A stretch of 64,000 nucleotides of DNA, from positions 25,514,005 to 25,578,004 of the forward strand of contig OX419336.1 of the NCBI GenBank assembly GCA_948470475.1, written 5' to 3'. Numbering within the stretch: position 1 is the stretch's first letter; every line of letters begins with the position of its first letter. A model generated the notes under the pieces. That model saw only the letters and a list, made by a program, of their open reading frames with translations, searched no databases and had not been told where the DNA came from. Shown here one piece after another: positions 44,351 through 54,480 of this stretch. This stretch comes from Galaxea fascicularis. Lineage: Eukaryota > Cnidaria > Anthozoa > Scleractinia > Euphylliidae. A program made the translations under genes and the position numbers.

Positions 44351-45256
44351 TGATAGGTTCAGTGTTTTCTGTGTACGCGGATGTCCGCGAGATCCCTACG
44401 CGACCCCGCGCGTGTTGGTTCCACAAAAATGAGAGCCGACTTACGATTGGTTTAAAACTTCTGACGTCACGGAAATCGTTCTCCAGCTTGGGATCGCAGA
44501 TGCTCTTTTCTCGGCGTGTGAAACAAGAGCCGAAAAAGGCATCTGTCACGCAGGCTAGGCCCACAGATCCACTGGATCTATTGCTACAGTCTCGCGTATT
44601 TTCTCAGCTTGGATGGTGGTGATGGATGCTAAGCTATTTCCTCTTGTTTACTGCCCAAAACGAGAACAGATGTGGCATACCATGTCAATGCGTTTTCAAT
44701 ATACTTTCAGCAAAAAAGTCACATTGACTGTTTTGAGGTGTTTATTGAAAGGCCAACAAATCTACTAGCTAGGGCCCAAACCTTTTGTTACAAGCACCAT
44801 AACACCATAAAAACTCTCACAGGAATTACCCCTCAAGGAAGCATATACGATGTATCTGAAACCTGGGGAGGCCGCACATCTGACAAGTTCCTTACAGATT
44901 TCTGTGAATTTGTAGAACATTTGTTAGCTAGGGATATGATGATGGCATACAGGGAGTTCACTATTACAGAGGGTGTTGGCCTAAAGCTAGCAAAGTTGGT
45001 TATTCCAGCATTCACCAAAGGAAAATCCCAACTGGACCCAATTGATGTAGATAAAACAGGGGGCATAGCAAACGTTCGCATCCATGTAGAAAGAGTGATT
45101 AGACTGCTTCTGCAGAAGTATAAATAAATAAATATACATTTATATAGCGCCATCTTCCATTAATTGTCCATGGCGCTTTACAATACTCTAAAACCCTAAA
45201 AATTAAGATCCTAAGAATTAACTATGCTATATAAAAGTGAAAACTACAGGTAAAAA

Positions 45257-45514
45257 CTACAAATCAAATGCATGCTTAAAAAGATAAGTCTTAAGATTAG
45301 CCTTAAAAACTGCCTCTGATGATGAAAGCCTGACCTGGAGTGGTAGTTTATTCCAGAGTCTTGGTGCCGCCACGGAAAAAGCCCTTTCACCATACGTTTT
45401 AAGATTCGCTCTACGCTCATCAAGCAACCTGTTGTTTGAAGATCTTAGTGTGCAATGAGAGTCATTATACTTCAATAGGTCTTTAATCTAATCAGGAGCC
45501 AGTCCATTCAGAGG
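45257..45514 (-). pseudogene. CR1 ORF2 C-terminus
   Basis: Resumes N-G-L-A-P-D-*-I-K-D-L, then R-S-S-N-N-R-L-L, G-E-R-A-F-S-V-A-A-P-R-L-W-N-K-L-P and F-K-A-N-L-K-T-Y-L-F-K-H-A-F-D-L before TAA. This is the standard CR1 tail. TAG replaces the tyrosine codon of A-P-D-Y-I. About 10 codons are missing between this and V-F-K-D-P upstream. Confidence 0.85.
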
Positions 45515-46282
45515 CGCCATTGTGTGATGCGGTCGCCGAAGTTTGAATATTTCGCGTGCTTGTCGGTTGATCAGAGCACAATATGAGTTCATCACTGTCT
45601 TTATTGGAAAACTCTCTGGAGGAGAGACATTTAGGCGAAAGATGGCTCAATAGTAGCGGATAATGAGAAGGAGGAAGACGAAGCCATCGAGATTGAAGAG
45701 GTTTGAGAAAAATTTTCGGTATCTCCAAATGTTCCCTGCCTTCCATCTCGTTCACACGGGCTGTTAAAATGAACAAAGCTGTGCTACATAAGCATTGTAA
45801 CAAACCTATAAGAAATAAACAAACCATCGAATTCTAGCAAGGTCCTAAACTTGATGCTCTGTGGTCTGTTTGATGCAGTAGATACTCAGCAAAGGCAGTT
45901 CGTTGCTTTCCGGCGAGAACCCAAGAGTAATTTTCCTCTCATGCCATAGTTCAAACACAGATGATCGTACCATGATATAACGGGCACAACCAGATAAACG
46001 TGGCCTCCACTTACGCGAAGGTACGGCCATCAAAATGCCAAACGATCAGAGTTTTCTAGGAGTTCATCATATTCACTCTACAGATATTGCAATTCCAAAA
46101 AAATCATCAAAATCAACACACAAGTAAAATAGTGAAATCCTCTGGGCAACGAAACATAAAATCAAGCACCATAAATGCCGGATGGAAGTAGATTGCTGTG
46201 GATTCAACGGTCTTCACTTGACTTTTCAGCTGACTTTTCGACTCACAAAAAATATGGCGACTTGACTTAACGCATGCAAAGC
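45515..46282. other. Insert within CR1, unidentified
   Basis: Two opposed short frames: plus M-S-S-S-L-S-L-L-E-N-S-L-E from 45581 and minus M-A-V-P-S-R-K-W-R-P-R-L from 46030, each open about 25-62 codons. They look like 5' ends of genes entering from opposite sides, as in the two-gene elements elsewhere here, but I cannot name them or find terminal repeats. Confidence 0.3.
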
Positions 46283-48048
46283 ATATGTGACCTGCTTTGG
46301 GAAAACGTACAATAACGGATAACCGTTTAACAGCTAAAAAGCGTTTTACATCCGTTTAGCAACCGTTTAAACGGTTTGTAGAAGCGTTTAATCCGTTTTA
46401 TGATCCGTTTAATAAACTAAAGAAAGCGTTTTTAATAACCTACACACCATTTAAACGGATTGGTTTTCCGTTTAAACGGAATAGATGTCCGTTCAACGGA
46501 AAACCTCATCCGTTTTATAGACAGTCGTAGTCCGTTTTATAGCAAGATGTCCGTTTTTTTGACGCAATTTCACCAATTTTTTCATACACGTCTTTTGGCG
46601 TTTGACGGTGCCGAGTCAACAACATTTCAAAACAACACAGTTCGGAGAATTGAGTGGTAACTCCAGCCAAAACAACATCAACAAATCAAACTGCAGCATC
46701 TAGTTATATTATTTCGGTGTGATGCATTATGCGAATGACATTACAAACCACTTAAGCTTTGAGTCAATTGACTAAAATATTACGTATTGAGATGACAGAC
46801 TGCAAAGTCTCCGTTTGCTTTCTGTGTCGATCTTGCTTCGATGTCACGTTTTTTTTATTTGTTGGTCACGCTTAAAATTTGTGTACTCTCGATTTCTTCC
46901 TAAGAGAAAAATTTTTATGAAAGCAATAAACCAGGTTTATACAGTACTTTGCAGAAGAAATGGGAGAGAAATGCGCAAATTGCAAATCTTATTGGATAGA
47001 GTTTTGATTTTTCACAATCTTTTAATGTTTTATGCTGGCATTTGCATACATGACAGCGTCGGGATAAAATTTTGACACATTGGACGCACTATCCGCAACA
47101 CTTTTTTTAAACAGTTTTCTACCCCTGCGCGTTATAACAAATATGGTCTTTGAACGGAGCTCTTTTTTAGCTTCAAATAGACACCAGAAGCATCCAAATA
47201 TCTTTTCTAGAACGGGAGTTATGATTTTTTTTACTGTAGTATCAGTTTCACAAGCAGTTTGTTTACATTTTCGCGTGATAGCAAGAAATGTTTTTGGATG
47301 AAAATCGCACTCATACGCTGGCATAATTTAATGGAAACTATAGCAATCAATAACAAAACGAAAGAGAAATGTTATTAGACAGAGTTTTGATTTTTTTAAC
47401 AAAAATATAATCTTTCTTGCGACATTTGCATACGCGACAGTGTCGGGATAATTTTCACACGTTGTGCGCGTTACCGCAAGAGTTTTTTCCCACACTTTTC
47501 TACCTCTAAAGTTCTCTGCGCGTTATAACAAATATGTTTTTTGAACGGAGCTCTTTTTTAGCTTCAAATAGACACCAGAAGCATCCAAATATCTTTTCTA
47601 GAACGGGAGTTATGATTTTTTTTTTTACTGGACTACAGGATTTTTGTTTCAGTTTCACAGTCAGGCTGTTTGTTTACATTTTCGCGCAATTTAGCGAGAA
47701 GTGTTTAGAAATGTAAATACACACAGTTTACCGGTCTGATCCAATTGGGAAAGATTCTTATCATAGGAAGATTCATTGTTATACGGTTCGAGAAAGTGAC
47801 TGTCCGTTTAATTATCGGTCTTGTTGATTAAACGGTTAGAGTCCGTTTATTGCACATCCGTTTGAACGTTTTGGGAAAGCGTTTTATGATTTTGTTCAAA
47901 CGTTTAATTATTTTTCTCATCCGTTTTAACGGTTGGCAAAACCGTTTAAACGCTTTTTATAGCCGTTCACTATCCGTTTGCTATCCGTTTTTTCAAGCCG
48001 TTTAACGGATATCCGTTAGTGTACGTTTTCCCAAGTCAGGTCACATAT
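46283..48048. mobile_element. DNA transposon with CCGTTTA subterminal arrays
   Basis: TIRs ATATGTGACCTG then TTGGGAAAACGTACA and TAACGGATA at 46283 and, inverted, ending 48048. Inside each end, arrays of CCGTTTA, AACGG and CCGTTTAAACGG occupy about 46310-46540 and 47800-48010. The middle has two related ~330-bp segments (about 47080-47330 and 47480-47700, sharing AACGGAGCTCTTTTTTAGC) but no transposase. Confidence 0.75.
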
Positions 48049-49680
48049 TGGTCCGTCATGGGTCTTTAAAGACTATCCTGTAATTAACTGACAGCCAATG
48101 AAAGCTCCTAAGTATTGGTGTGATATGTTCCCGCCTTCTAGTCAAGGTAACAAGGCGAGCTGCTGAGTTCTGTAAAAGCTGAAGACTATTAATCAGATAC
48201 TCAGGGAGACCATACAATAGTCCAAACGCGATGTTATGTAAACAATAGTCTTGTTAGTCGTACTCTGGGATAGGTATCGCCTAATTTTAACTATACTGTG
48301 AATGCGGAAAAATGCGCTCTTACAGGTTATTTTAACATGTTCTTTGAAATCTAAACCTTGATCGAATCCAACTCCTAAGTTGCTGGCCTGTTTACTAGAC
48401 TTGATTACTTCTTCGCCAACTCTTATATAGTTGAGGGATGGTCGTGGACAATATTTAGAACTAACAACCAAAAGTTCAGTCCTATCCTGATTTAACTTTG
48501 TTGCGAAGCATCCAGTCACCAATGTCCTTAAAACATAATTCTACTACCATCTTTGTGCTGGATAAATCATTCGGACAATTGGATGTAAACGACAAGTATA
48601 ACTGTGTGTCATCCGCACAGAGATAAAACGGTATGCTATGCTGCCTGGCTATGTCACCCAGTGGACTTGTATAAAGGGAATACAATAAGGGTCCCAGCAC
48701 AGAACCCTGTGGTACACAGTAGTGTAAATGCTTCTTTGACGATTCAATTCCATTAGTAGAAACAAACTGTTCACGTGAGTGAAGGTACGAATGAAACCAA
48801 TTAAGAGCAAAGTTCCTAATACCAAAACGATTCTGTAGTCTTGATAACAAAATCGAATGATCAACACTATCAAATGCAGCCGATAAATCGAGCAATAGTA
48901 AAATAACTGATCTTTTATTGTCAATAGCCTTCAAAATATCGTTGTGAACTCTCACCAGCGCAGTTTCTGTACTGTGATGAGATTTATATGCTGACTGAAA
49001 TTCTTCTAATAAGCCTTCATTATCATTAAGATGGTCCATTAATTGTGCTGCGACTGCTTTTTCTGTAACTTTGGACAAAAAATATAAATTCGCGACAGGA
49101 CGAAAATTAGAAAATAGTTCATGATCAGCTCCACTCTTTTTTAACAATGGTTTGAACATGATACGAGTTATCACTGGAAGCAGATACTGACGGCACCTTT
49201 TGAACACTGAAGATGGAATTGGATCAAGTATATAGGACTTTGAGCATGGGTGATTCACAAAACCAGATATGACCTCCTCGTTGACCAGTTTAAATTCACT
49301 TAGTAGCTGTTTAGCTAGACAGCTTTCAGACTCAGCATTGCATGAAGTAACTTGACCGTCATTCAGAGTTCCATCAACTTTGTCAAGATCTTTGCGAATA
49401 TTAACAATTTTGTCACTAAAATATTCAACAAATAATTTGGACGGAGAACAGTTATTAGGCCTAGATGGGTAACGCTGGACCGGATTGGAGTGCAGAAGCT
49501 TCTCTATTGTCTTAAATAGAAGTCTAGAGTTCCCTGAATTTTCCTGGATCACTGATCAATAAAATGTGTGCTTCACAGAGGCAATTATGTCATTAACAAC
49601 ATTGTTCTCTATCTGCGCATAATCTTGTATGTCGCCATTTATGTTCGAGCTTCCTCCTTATGTTCCTTTGAACATCAATT
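48046..49680 (-). pseudogene. CR1 reverse transcriptase, N-terminal and core part
   Basis: Continuous from R-R-K-L-E-H-K-W-R-H (about 49660) with a stop/frame change near 49550, then a 356-codon frame: V-I-Q-E-N-S-G-N-S-R-L-L-F-K, N-F-R-P-V-A-N-L-Y-F-L-S-K, L-D-L-S-A-A-F-D-S-V-D-H (motif A), V-P-Q-G-S-V-L-G-P-L (motif B) and Y-L-C-A-D-D-T-Q-L-Y (motif C, Y-A-D-D type with A-D-D intact). After a frameshift near 48500 it continues through L-N-Q-D-R-T-E-L-L-V and R-L-D-Y-C to V-F-K-D-P at 48050. It copies element RNA at a nicked target. The catalytic aspartates are present but the frame is broken. Confidence 0.85.
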
Positions 49681-49770
49681 TCAGTTATACTATTTTAGAG
49701 GGTCCACTTACCACTGACTCTCTTGCATGTAATCCTCATGGGCCACCACTTGTCCAGGTTCGATGATTGA

Positions 49771-50837
49771 GGGTCCCCAATAGGTTTTCGGAATCTGGGA
49801 TTTGGCTTATTTCAAGGCCGGGATTCCGGGATTTTGAAGGAAAAGGTGGATGGGATTCGGGATTGTAATTATGACTGGGACACGGGATTTGGCGTTTTTA
49901 ACAGGCGGGAATCGGGAACTGTCGCTTTAAAGAAACCGAGATTTGGGAATTCCAGAGACTGAAATATGTGCATGTTTTCCACGACCCTATCACGACCCCT
50001 TTGGTCTATTTCATGATCCTTGGCCGTAATGAGAATCCAGTTTCACAATGTCTTTGTGACCTTTGTTTTTTGTTGACCGTTTATACAGGCAGATCCTGAT
50101 CGGTGTGCATGGGATATTTGACAAGAGGGAGACAAACTGTTATCGTTTACGTAGTTTAACGCGCCCATGTTGTCGATGTTATTAGCTGCGTAGCTTAGTT
50201 TTACGAGAAGGGGAAGAGGGGAAATTCGTTTCTTTGCAAGAAGAAATTTCGGGCACAACTTCCACACAATGAGAAGACATTAAAGTCCGTCAGGGAAACA
50301 GTTAAGTCAGTTCTGTTTCTTGCCTTAACTAATTTAGACTTTTGGAACTATTACATTGCAAATGAAGACAATGAATTGCGAGAAGTTTGACAGTGAAAAA
50401 TGACGCTTTCCTATTAATGGTCTATTAATATCAGTAAAGGGTAAAGGACAATTTCGCATAGCATCATGTTTCCATCACATTTCCAGACAAACCAATGACC
50501 TAACCAGACATTTAACTGTAGACCATGCTTGTATGTTTCTGTTTAACTTTGATTGATTGTGGTTTTTTTCTAAATACAGCCACTGTATTTGGATGTTAGG
50601 AATTGAACATTCTATTTTAGTCCCCAAACTTATCAGCATTTAATGATATTTTTTTCTGGGCGGTGACATGACTGAGCATGGATGTCTGTGAGCCTAGCAT
50701 GGTTGTAGAATACAGTTCTGATGAAACTGGTCATCAATCTGATTGAGCTACCTAAATCGCTTGTTAATCAGATAATAAAAATCAACAAATACCTAAGTTC
50801 TGTGAGAGTTTGACTGCATTTATGTTGAAAAACCTTA
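49771..50837. other. Gap between the convergent genes of the composite element, no gene
   Basis: GGGATT-rich phrases at 49790-49950, then AT-rich DNA. Nothing recognisable. Confidence 0.4.
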
Positions 50838-50983
50838 ACAAATCACTTGACTCTGATAATGACTTCCACTCAGGTTGTTGAAACGTCAGTCAATGTCACC
50901 ACAAACAGTCCTTCTCAGGACTACACTCACCTGGACGATCGTACTCCACTTAATTATGATATGACTCCTGGGTTCAAACCATT
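50838..50983 (+). mobile_element. Penelope pLTR fragment with decayed hammerhead
   Basis: Matches 23364-23512 from ACAAATCAC through GGGTTCAAACCATT. The core reads CTGATAA instead of CTGATGA, and the stem III 5' arm is missing. It supplies the last codons (N-G-L-N-P-G) of the YqaJ frame. Confidence 0.8.
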
Positions 50984-53900
50984 AACAATAATTTGATAGT
51001 CAGAGTCTTCTAGATTAGCAAGAGCACCATGTTTGTTGATTTCACCTTTGACCTCTTTAACAAAGGAAACCTCACCACTGTCAATATTTGAAGGGCTTGT
51101 ACTAACAGAAGCTGTTGATGATGAGACTGCAGGAAAAGCACAACTGGTAGCTGCTGAGACTGACCGTACAGCCCTTTTACACCCAGCACATTTCCAGGTA
51201 GTCTTTGAGTTGTTTGGCATTCTCTTCAACCCTAAACAACTTAAGTGAACGTTTTTCCACTCACAGTTTGTACTGTGGCATTCCAGTAGTTTGTAACCAG
51301 AGTTTGGCTTGGAGTTACAGATACAAATACTGCCACAAACCAACGCTGCTTGGGTTTTTACAGTTGACCTTGCACTTTGTTTAGCATTCCTTCCTCGTTT
51401 AAACTGAAATAATCTGGTACAGTGAGGACAAACCCATGTTTTTGAAATTTTCACTGAAATCAGTGCAAAGAATTCAGGGTGGAATTTCACATAAGGGCAT
51501 TTCCTATTATTGCATGAGATGACATTTTCATCCCAATGACCATGAAAAAAAGCAGATTCCATTCACATCAGGTGAGTGAAAAGGTACAAAACACTTCCTT
51601 GTGCCAAGAATTTCTGGCAGAATACAAATTCTCCAGAAAATCTCAAGCTTAGTAAAACAGTTTCCCAGTGTTTGAGATCAGGATAAATGCATTCCTTCAC
51701 TATATGTGCATCATTTTCTTTGTCAATTCCACAAACCACAAAGTCACAGAAATTTCTGTCCTTTACAGCAAATAGCTGCTGCTGCACTTGATGATGATAA
51801 TAATAATAATCATAATAATAATTTGTTTAAATAATGCAAAACTTTATTTACAATTATTCTTCGAAAACAAATACAGAAAGGTTTCAGATAAAAATTTCAT
51901 AAACGCTTTCAAATTCTGCACTTCATGTTAAAAAGTGTCCATGCATGATACTTAAAAAAAAAAAAACGTTAATAGATGCAAAATTACAAGTCATAAAAAA
52001 AATCATTATGATTAAGATGGAATGTGTCCCTTTGTTCCTTGGAGTTCGATTACTTAGATTTTATTCTCGAGACACAAAATTAGAAAAGCGAAAGATGAAT
52101 GAAAACTAAAACCCTATACAAGGCTGCTAAAAAAAAAAGAAAACAAACACTAAACAATGTCAATGGCTCCTTCGACAGCTGCAATTTCAATATCCCAATT
52201 GTTGTAATCAAACGCAGTACGGCGCTTCACCCGCAATCCTTGAAGGCAAACCAGGGCCGACCGAAGGAGTGCAAAGCATGTCCTTGCTCGAATCCAGGAA
52301 ATTGTTTGCGAGTATTGTAAGTATCTTTATTATCTCGTGATAAAAGCGTCTCTTCAGCTGAAATTGTCAAACTTTAAAAAAACTGAAACTGGCTTTACCT
52401 TCTCCAGGCAAGAACTCTTTTCTGTAACATACTTATCAAAGTCACAGTCCTCACCAATACAAATAGGGCATTTTACCTCCCCACAACCCAAAGCACAGAA
52501 ATCAGATGAAGTCAGAAAGTCAGGTGTGGCACGAAGGAAGTGGTACTGTTCATTTGTGAACAGTCCACACCTTGTCAGTTGAAAATTTACATGTGTAAAC
52601 TTCATTTCAGATTCACAGGCTTTGATGGCATTGTCTTCATGCTTGCAGCCATGCTGTGTTGCCTTAGTGTTTGTTGATTTTAAATAAGTGCGGTAGCAAA
52701 TGGTTTTGATTAAGGATTGTGGGGGTTGTGCTAAATTGCAATTAAAAGCAGAACAACTAACTTAGGCACCAATTCTGCCTGGCTGGTGTTGAAAAAATCC
52801 TGCACCTTTAGCTTGTGACCGTGTGTCCATTTCAACTTTACTGATTTCTTCAGCTGAAATATCTAATTTCAAACTAGCACATTTTCTCAGCAGTGCAGGA
52901 TAGTCAAGATTAAGATTTTCAGTCCAAAACAGGTCTGAGACAACAGGGACAGTACAACCTTTTTGCTACAAATTGATCACCACAATCTACAACTACACTC
53001 AATACCACAGGTTTAATCTGGCACTGATTCAGTTCTTCGAAAAGAGCTGACATTTCCTTACTTGAAGAAGCACTAACTTTGTATGAAGACTGATTTGGGA
53101 TCACACCCTTCCATTCAAATGTTGTTGTGTTTTCTGAAATGGAGTTGATTTTCTCGTCCAAGTTTTCTTTCAATTTTTTTGCAGATTTGAAATCTATATC
53201 TTTTACTCTCGCATACTCTACTTTGTTGACGTAAGTTGGCAGCAACCATGAGCATTTAACTTGGGTGCATGCCAACTTTCCATGGGGCCTGTTCCATGCC
53301 TCAATGTAGAAGAGAACGCTAGCAACGTGGGAGCATGATTCAGCAAGGCCAGCTTCACAGCCTTCATTGTCTGCTATTAGCCATATTTCTACAAGTGGGT
53401 CGTTCATTCGCTGTGAATGATGAACTTTCACCTTGACAACAACCCTTGAACAGACGTTACAAATCCAGAGACCATCTGATTAAAGGCTTTTAAACGTTTG
53501 AAAGCCTTGAACTGTTCTTTTGTGTGGTAACTTGTCTCCAATACTAAATAGCTGAGCAAATTGGTGAATTCTATCAGCATAAGATTTTCTGAATCAAACT
53601 GTTCATTTGGAAGGCTTGCTGGATCCACTCCAACTGTTACCACAGTTGCATAATTGTTCATCACTTTCATTTCATAATGCTTTCATGTCCATGTATGCTG
53701 ACACCTCTTGTTCGTCTCAGTTCTTAAAAGCCAATCTTTTTTGTGCGAGTTTTTCATTTTCGAAACGTTGCTTATAGTGTAAGTCATGTTGTCTAGTTTT
53801 ATGCATTTCACTGCTGGTGGTTTTTTTTGTGTGTCGTACATAGAGTCACCGATACGGTCCATTTGTATTTTAGCTGCATGTTTCCTGTATTGTTCCAAGC

Positions 53901-54171
53901 TTTCTGTTGTCCTACCTTAACATCTTTTTGTAATTTTTCCTTTATAAGAACCGTTCTGGGATGGAGTCTTGTTTATACTCTACGTGGTGAGTGTCTAGGT
54001 GACCTGAATAAAACGTAGAGTGCTGAGTTGTTATACAGCGGCTACACTGACTACAGATATTTTCTGTACATACCGTACCTTTATGTGGCCTTCCAGGTTT
54101 TTAGCGTATTCAGAAAGCACAGGAATGTTTTTTTCCCGTCTCTTGGTCGCATTTTTCTTCAGGGAAACCAT
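50954..54171 (-). pseudogene. SWIM-YqaJ-PHD protein of the composite transposon
   Basis: Exons read leftwards. Start M-V-S-L-K-K-N-A (54171) with L-S-E-Y-A-K-N-L-E. 53670-53428: L-S-Y-L-V-L-E-T-S-Y-H-T-K-E-Q-F-K-A-F. 53431-52919: a SWIM-like A-G-L-A-E-S-C-S-H-V-A (first cysteine pair reduced to one) and P-T-Y-V-N-K-V-E-Y-A-R-V-K-D. After a frameshift near 52945, D-Y-P-A-L-L-R-K-C; a TAA near 52760; then the YqaJ nuclease (about 52740-52400): H-G-C-K-H-E, A-T-P-D-F and C-G-E-V-K-C-P, the D...E-x-K active site. 51787-51563: Q-Q-Q-L-F-A-V-K-D-R. 51562-50954: PHD-like C-I-C-N...C...H-L-S-C...C-A-G-C-K. YqaJ is a phage-type recombination exonuclease. An extra ~550 bp separates two nuclease exons. 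Confidence 0.75.
51790..52350. other. Intron or insertion within the YqaJ gene
   Basis: Starts (plus view) with an ATA/ATG microsatellite at 51790-51830. A plus-strand frame at 52099-52317 ends R-P-K-E-C-K-A-C-P-C-S-N-P-G-N-C-L-R-V-L, which looks protein-like but is unnamed. A GTAAAG donor for the minus gene lies near 52410, while no good acceptor is seen at 51790. Confidence 0.35.
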
Positions 54172-54480
54172 TTTAAACTCCAAAACATAAAAAAAACAGT
54201 GTAGAAATGGCCTTTGCTTTAGATAAATTTCACACTCGAGGGGCTCCAACATGGCAGATGCCCATATATGGAAACATTGGTGACGTCAGGTGCAAACAAA
54301 GAATAAGAATATGGCATCATATCATATCCCATAATTACAAAAGTTTCATTTTTGTGATGTAAAGTGGGGTTTGACTGTACATGTAGTAATTTCATTGTGA
54401 TACGTATTTAGAGCATTTATCACTGCATCAGTGTCCACATAGCAAAATTATTTTGTAATTACACTACACTGGAAAATGAC

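Larger units (their letters stand above)
42752..44557. mobile_element. 1.8-kb DNA transposon, ~96-bp TIRs, 9-bp target duplication
   Basis: TIRs start TAGCCTGCGTGACAGA and end at TGACGTCA (42752-42847; inverted 44462-44557), over 90% identical. Perfect 9-bp duplications GGCCCACAG flank it (42743-42751, 44558-44566). Joining the flanks restores the transposase frame (W-P-T-D-P-L-D). A 9-bp duplication with long TIRs suggests a MULE/MuDR relative, non-autonomous here. Confidence 0.85.
45126..49686 (-). mobile_element. CR1-type non-LTR retrotransposon, 5'-truncated and interrupted
   Basis: Minus orientation. The 3' end at 45126 has a (TATT)n tail preceded by the GCGC-containing 3' leader (AAAGCGCCATGG near 45170) common in animal CR1 elements. 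ORF2 begins mid-way at about 49680, so the endonuclease is missing. It lies between Q-K-Y and T-I-L codons of the DDE_4 core, with a short TATA-like duplication. A block of about 2.5 kb (45515-48050) interrupts it. Confidence 0.8.
41764..49770 (+). pseudogene. THAP-DDE_4 transposase, in pieces
   Basis: THAP finger from M-V-L-C-I-V-V-G-C-G: C-x4-C and V-C-G-R-H-F, with TAA at 41890 and TAG at 42055. Three 69-72-bp repeats follow (T-Q-T-E-V-F-D-H-L, T-Q-T-Q-V-F-D-Y-L, T-Q-T-E-E-F-D-Y-L), then Y-T-G-L-P-F-Y-K-V. At K-I-W-P-T the frame is cut by the 42752-44557 element and resumes D-P-L-D-L-L-L. The DDE_4 core (to 45125) has [11 protein letters not shown] (first D), M-M-A-Y-R-E-F (second D changed to Y) and H-V-E-R-V-I (E kept). 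It is cut after Q-K-Y by CR1 and resumes at 49687 with Y-T-I-L-E-G-P-L-T-T-D. Several frameshifts add to this. In life it would cut and paste the element. Confidence 0.75.
41355..54360. mobile_element. Composite two-gene THAP-DDE / SWIM-YqaJ transposon with nested insertions
   Basis: The left end carries a THAP-DDE_4 gene (+, from 41764) and the right end a SWIM-YqaJ-PHD gene (-, from 54171), converging at about 49.8-50.98 kb. The 17-mer GCCATGTTGGAGCCCCT is at 41708-41724 and, exactly inverted, at 54239-54255. Further out, ATCACAAAA and AATTATGGGAT with GCCAT (41361-41402) are matched inverted at 54310-54356. This implies long degenerate TIRs, the left one split by a MITE. Subtracting the insertions leaves roughly 6 kb. 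Exact termini and target duplication are not resolved. Confidence 0.6.
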
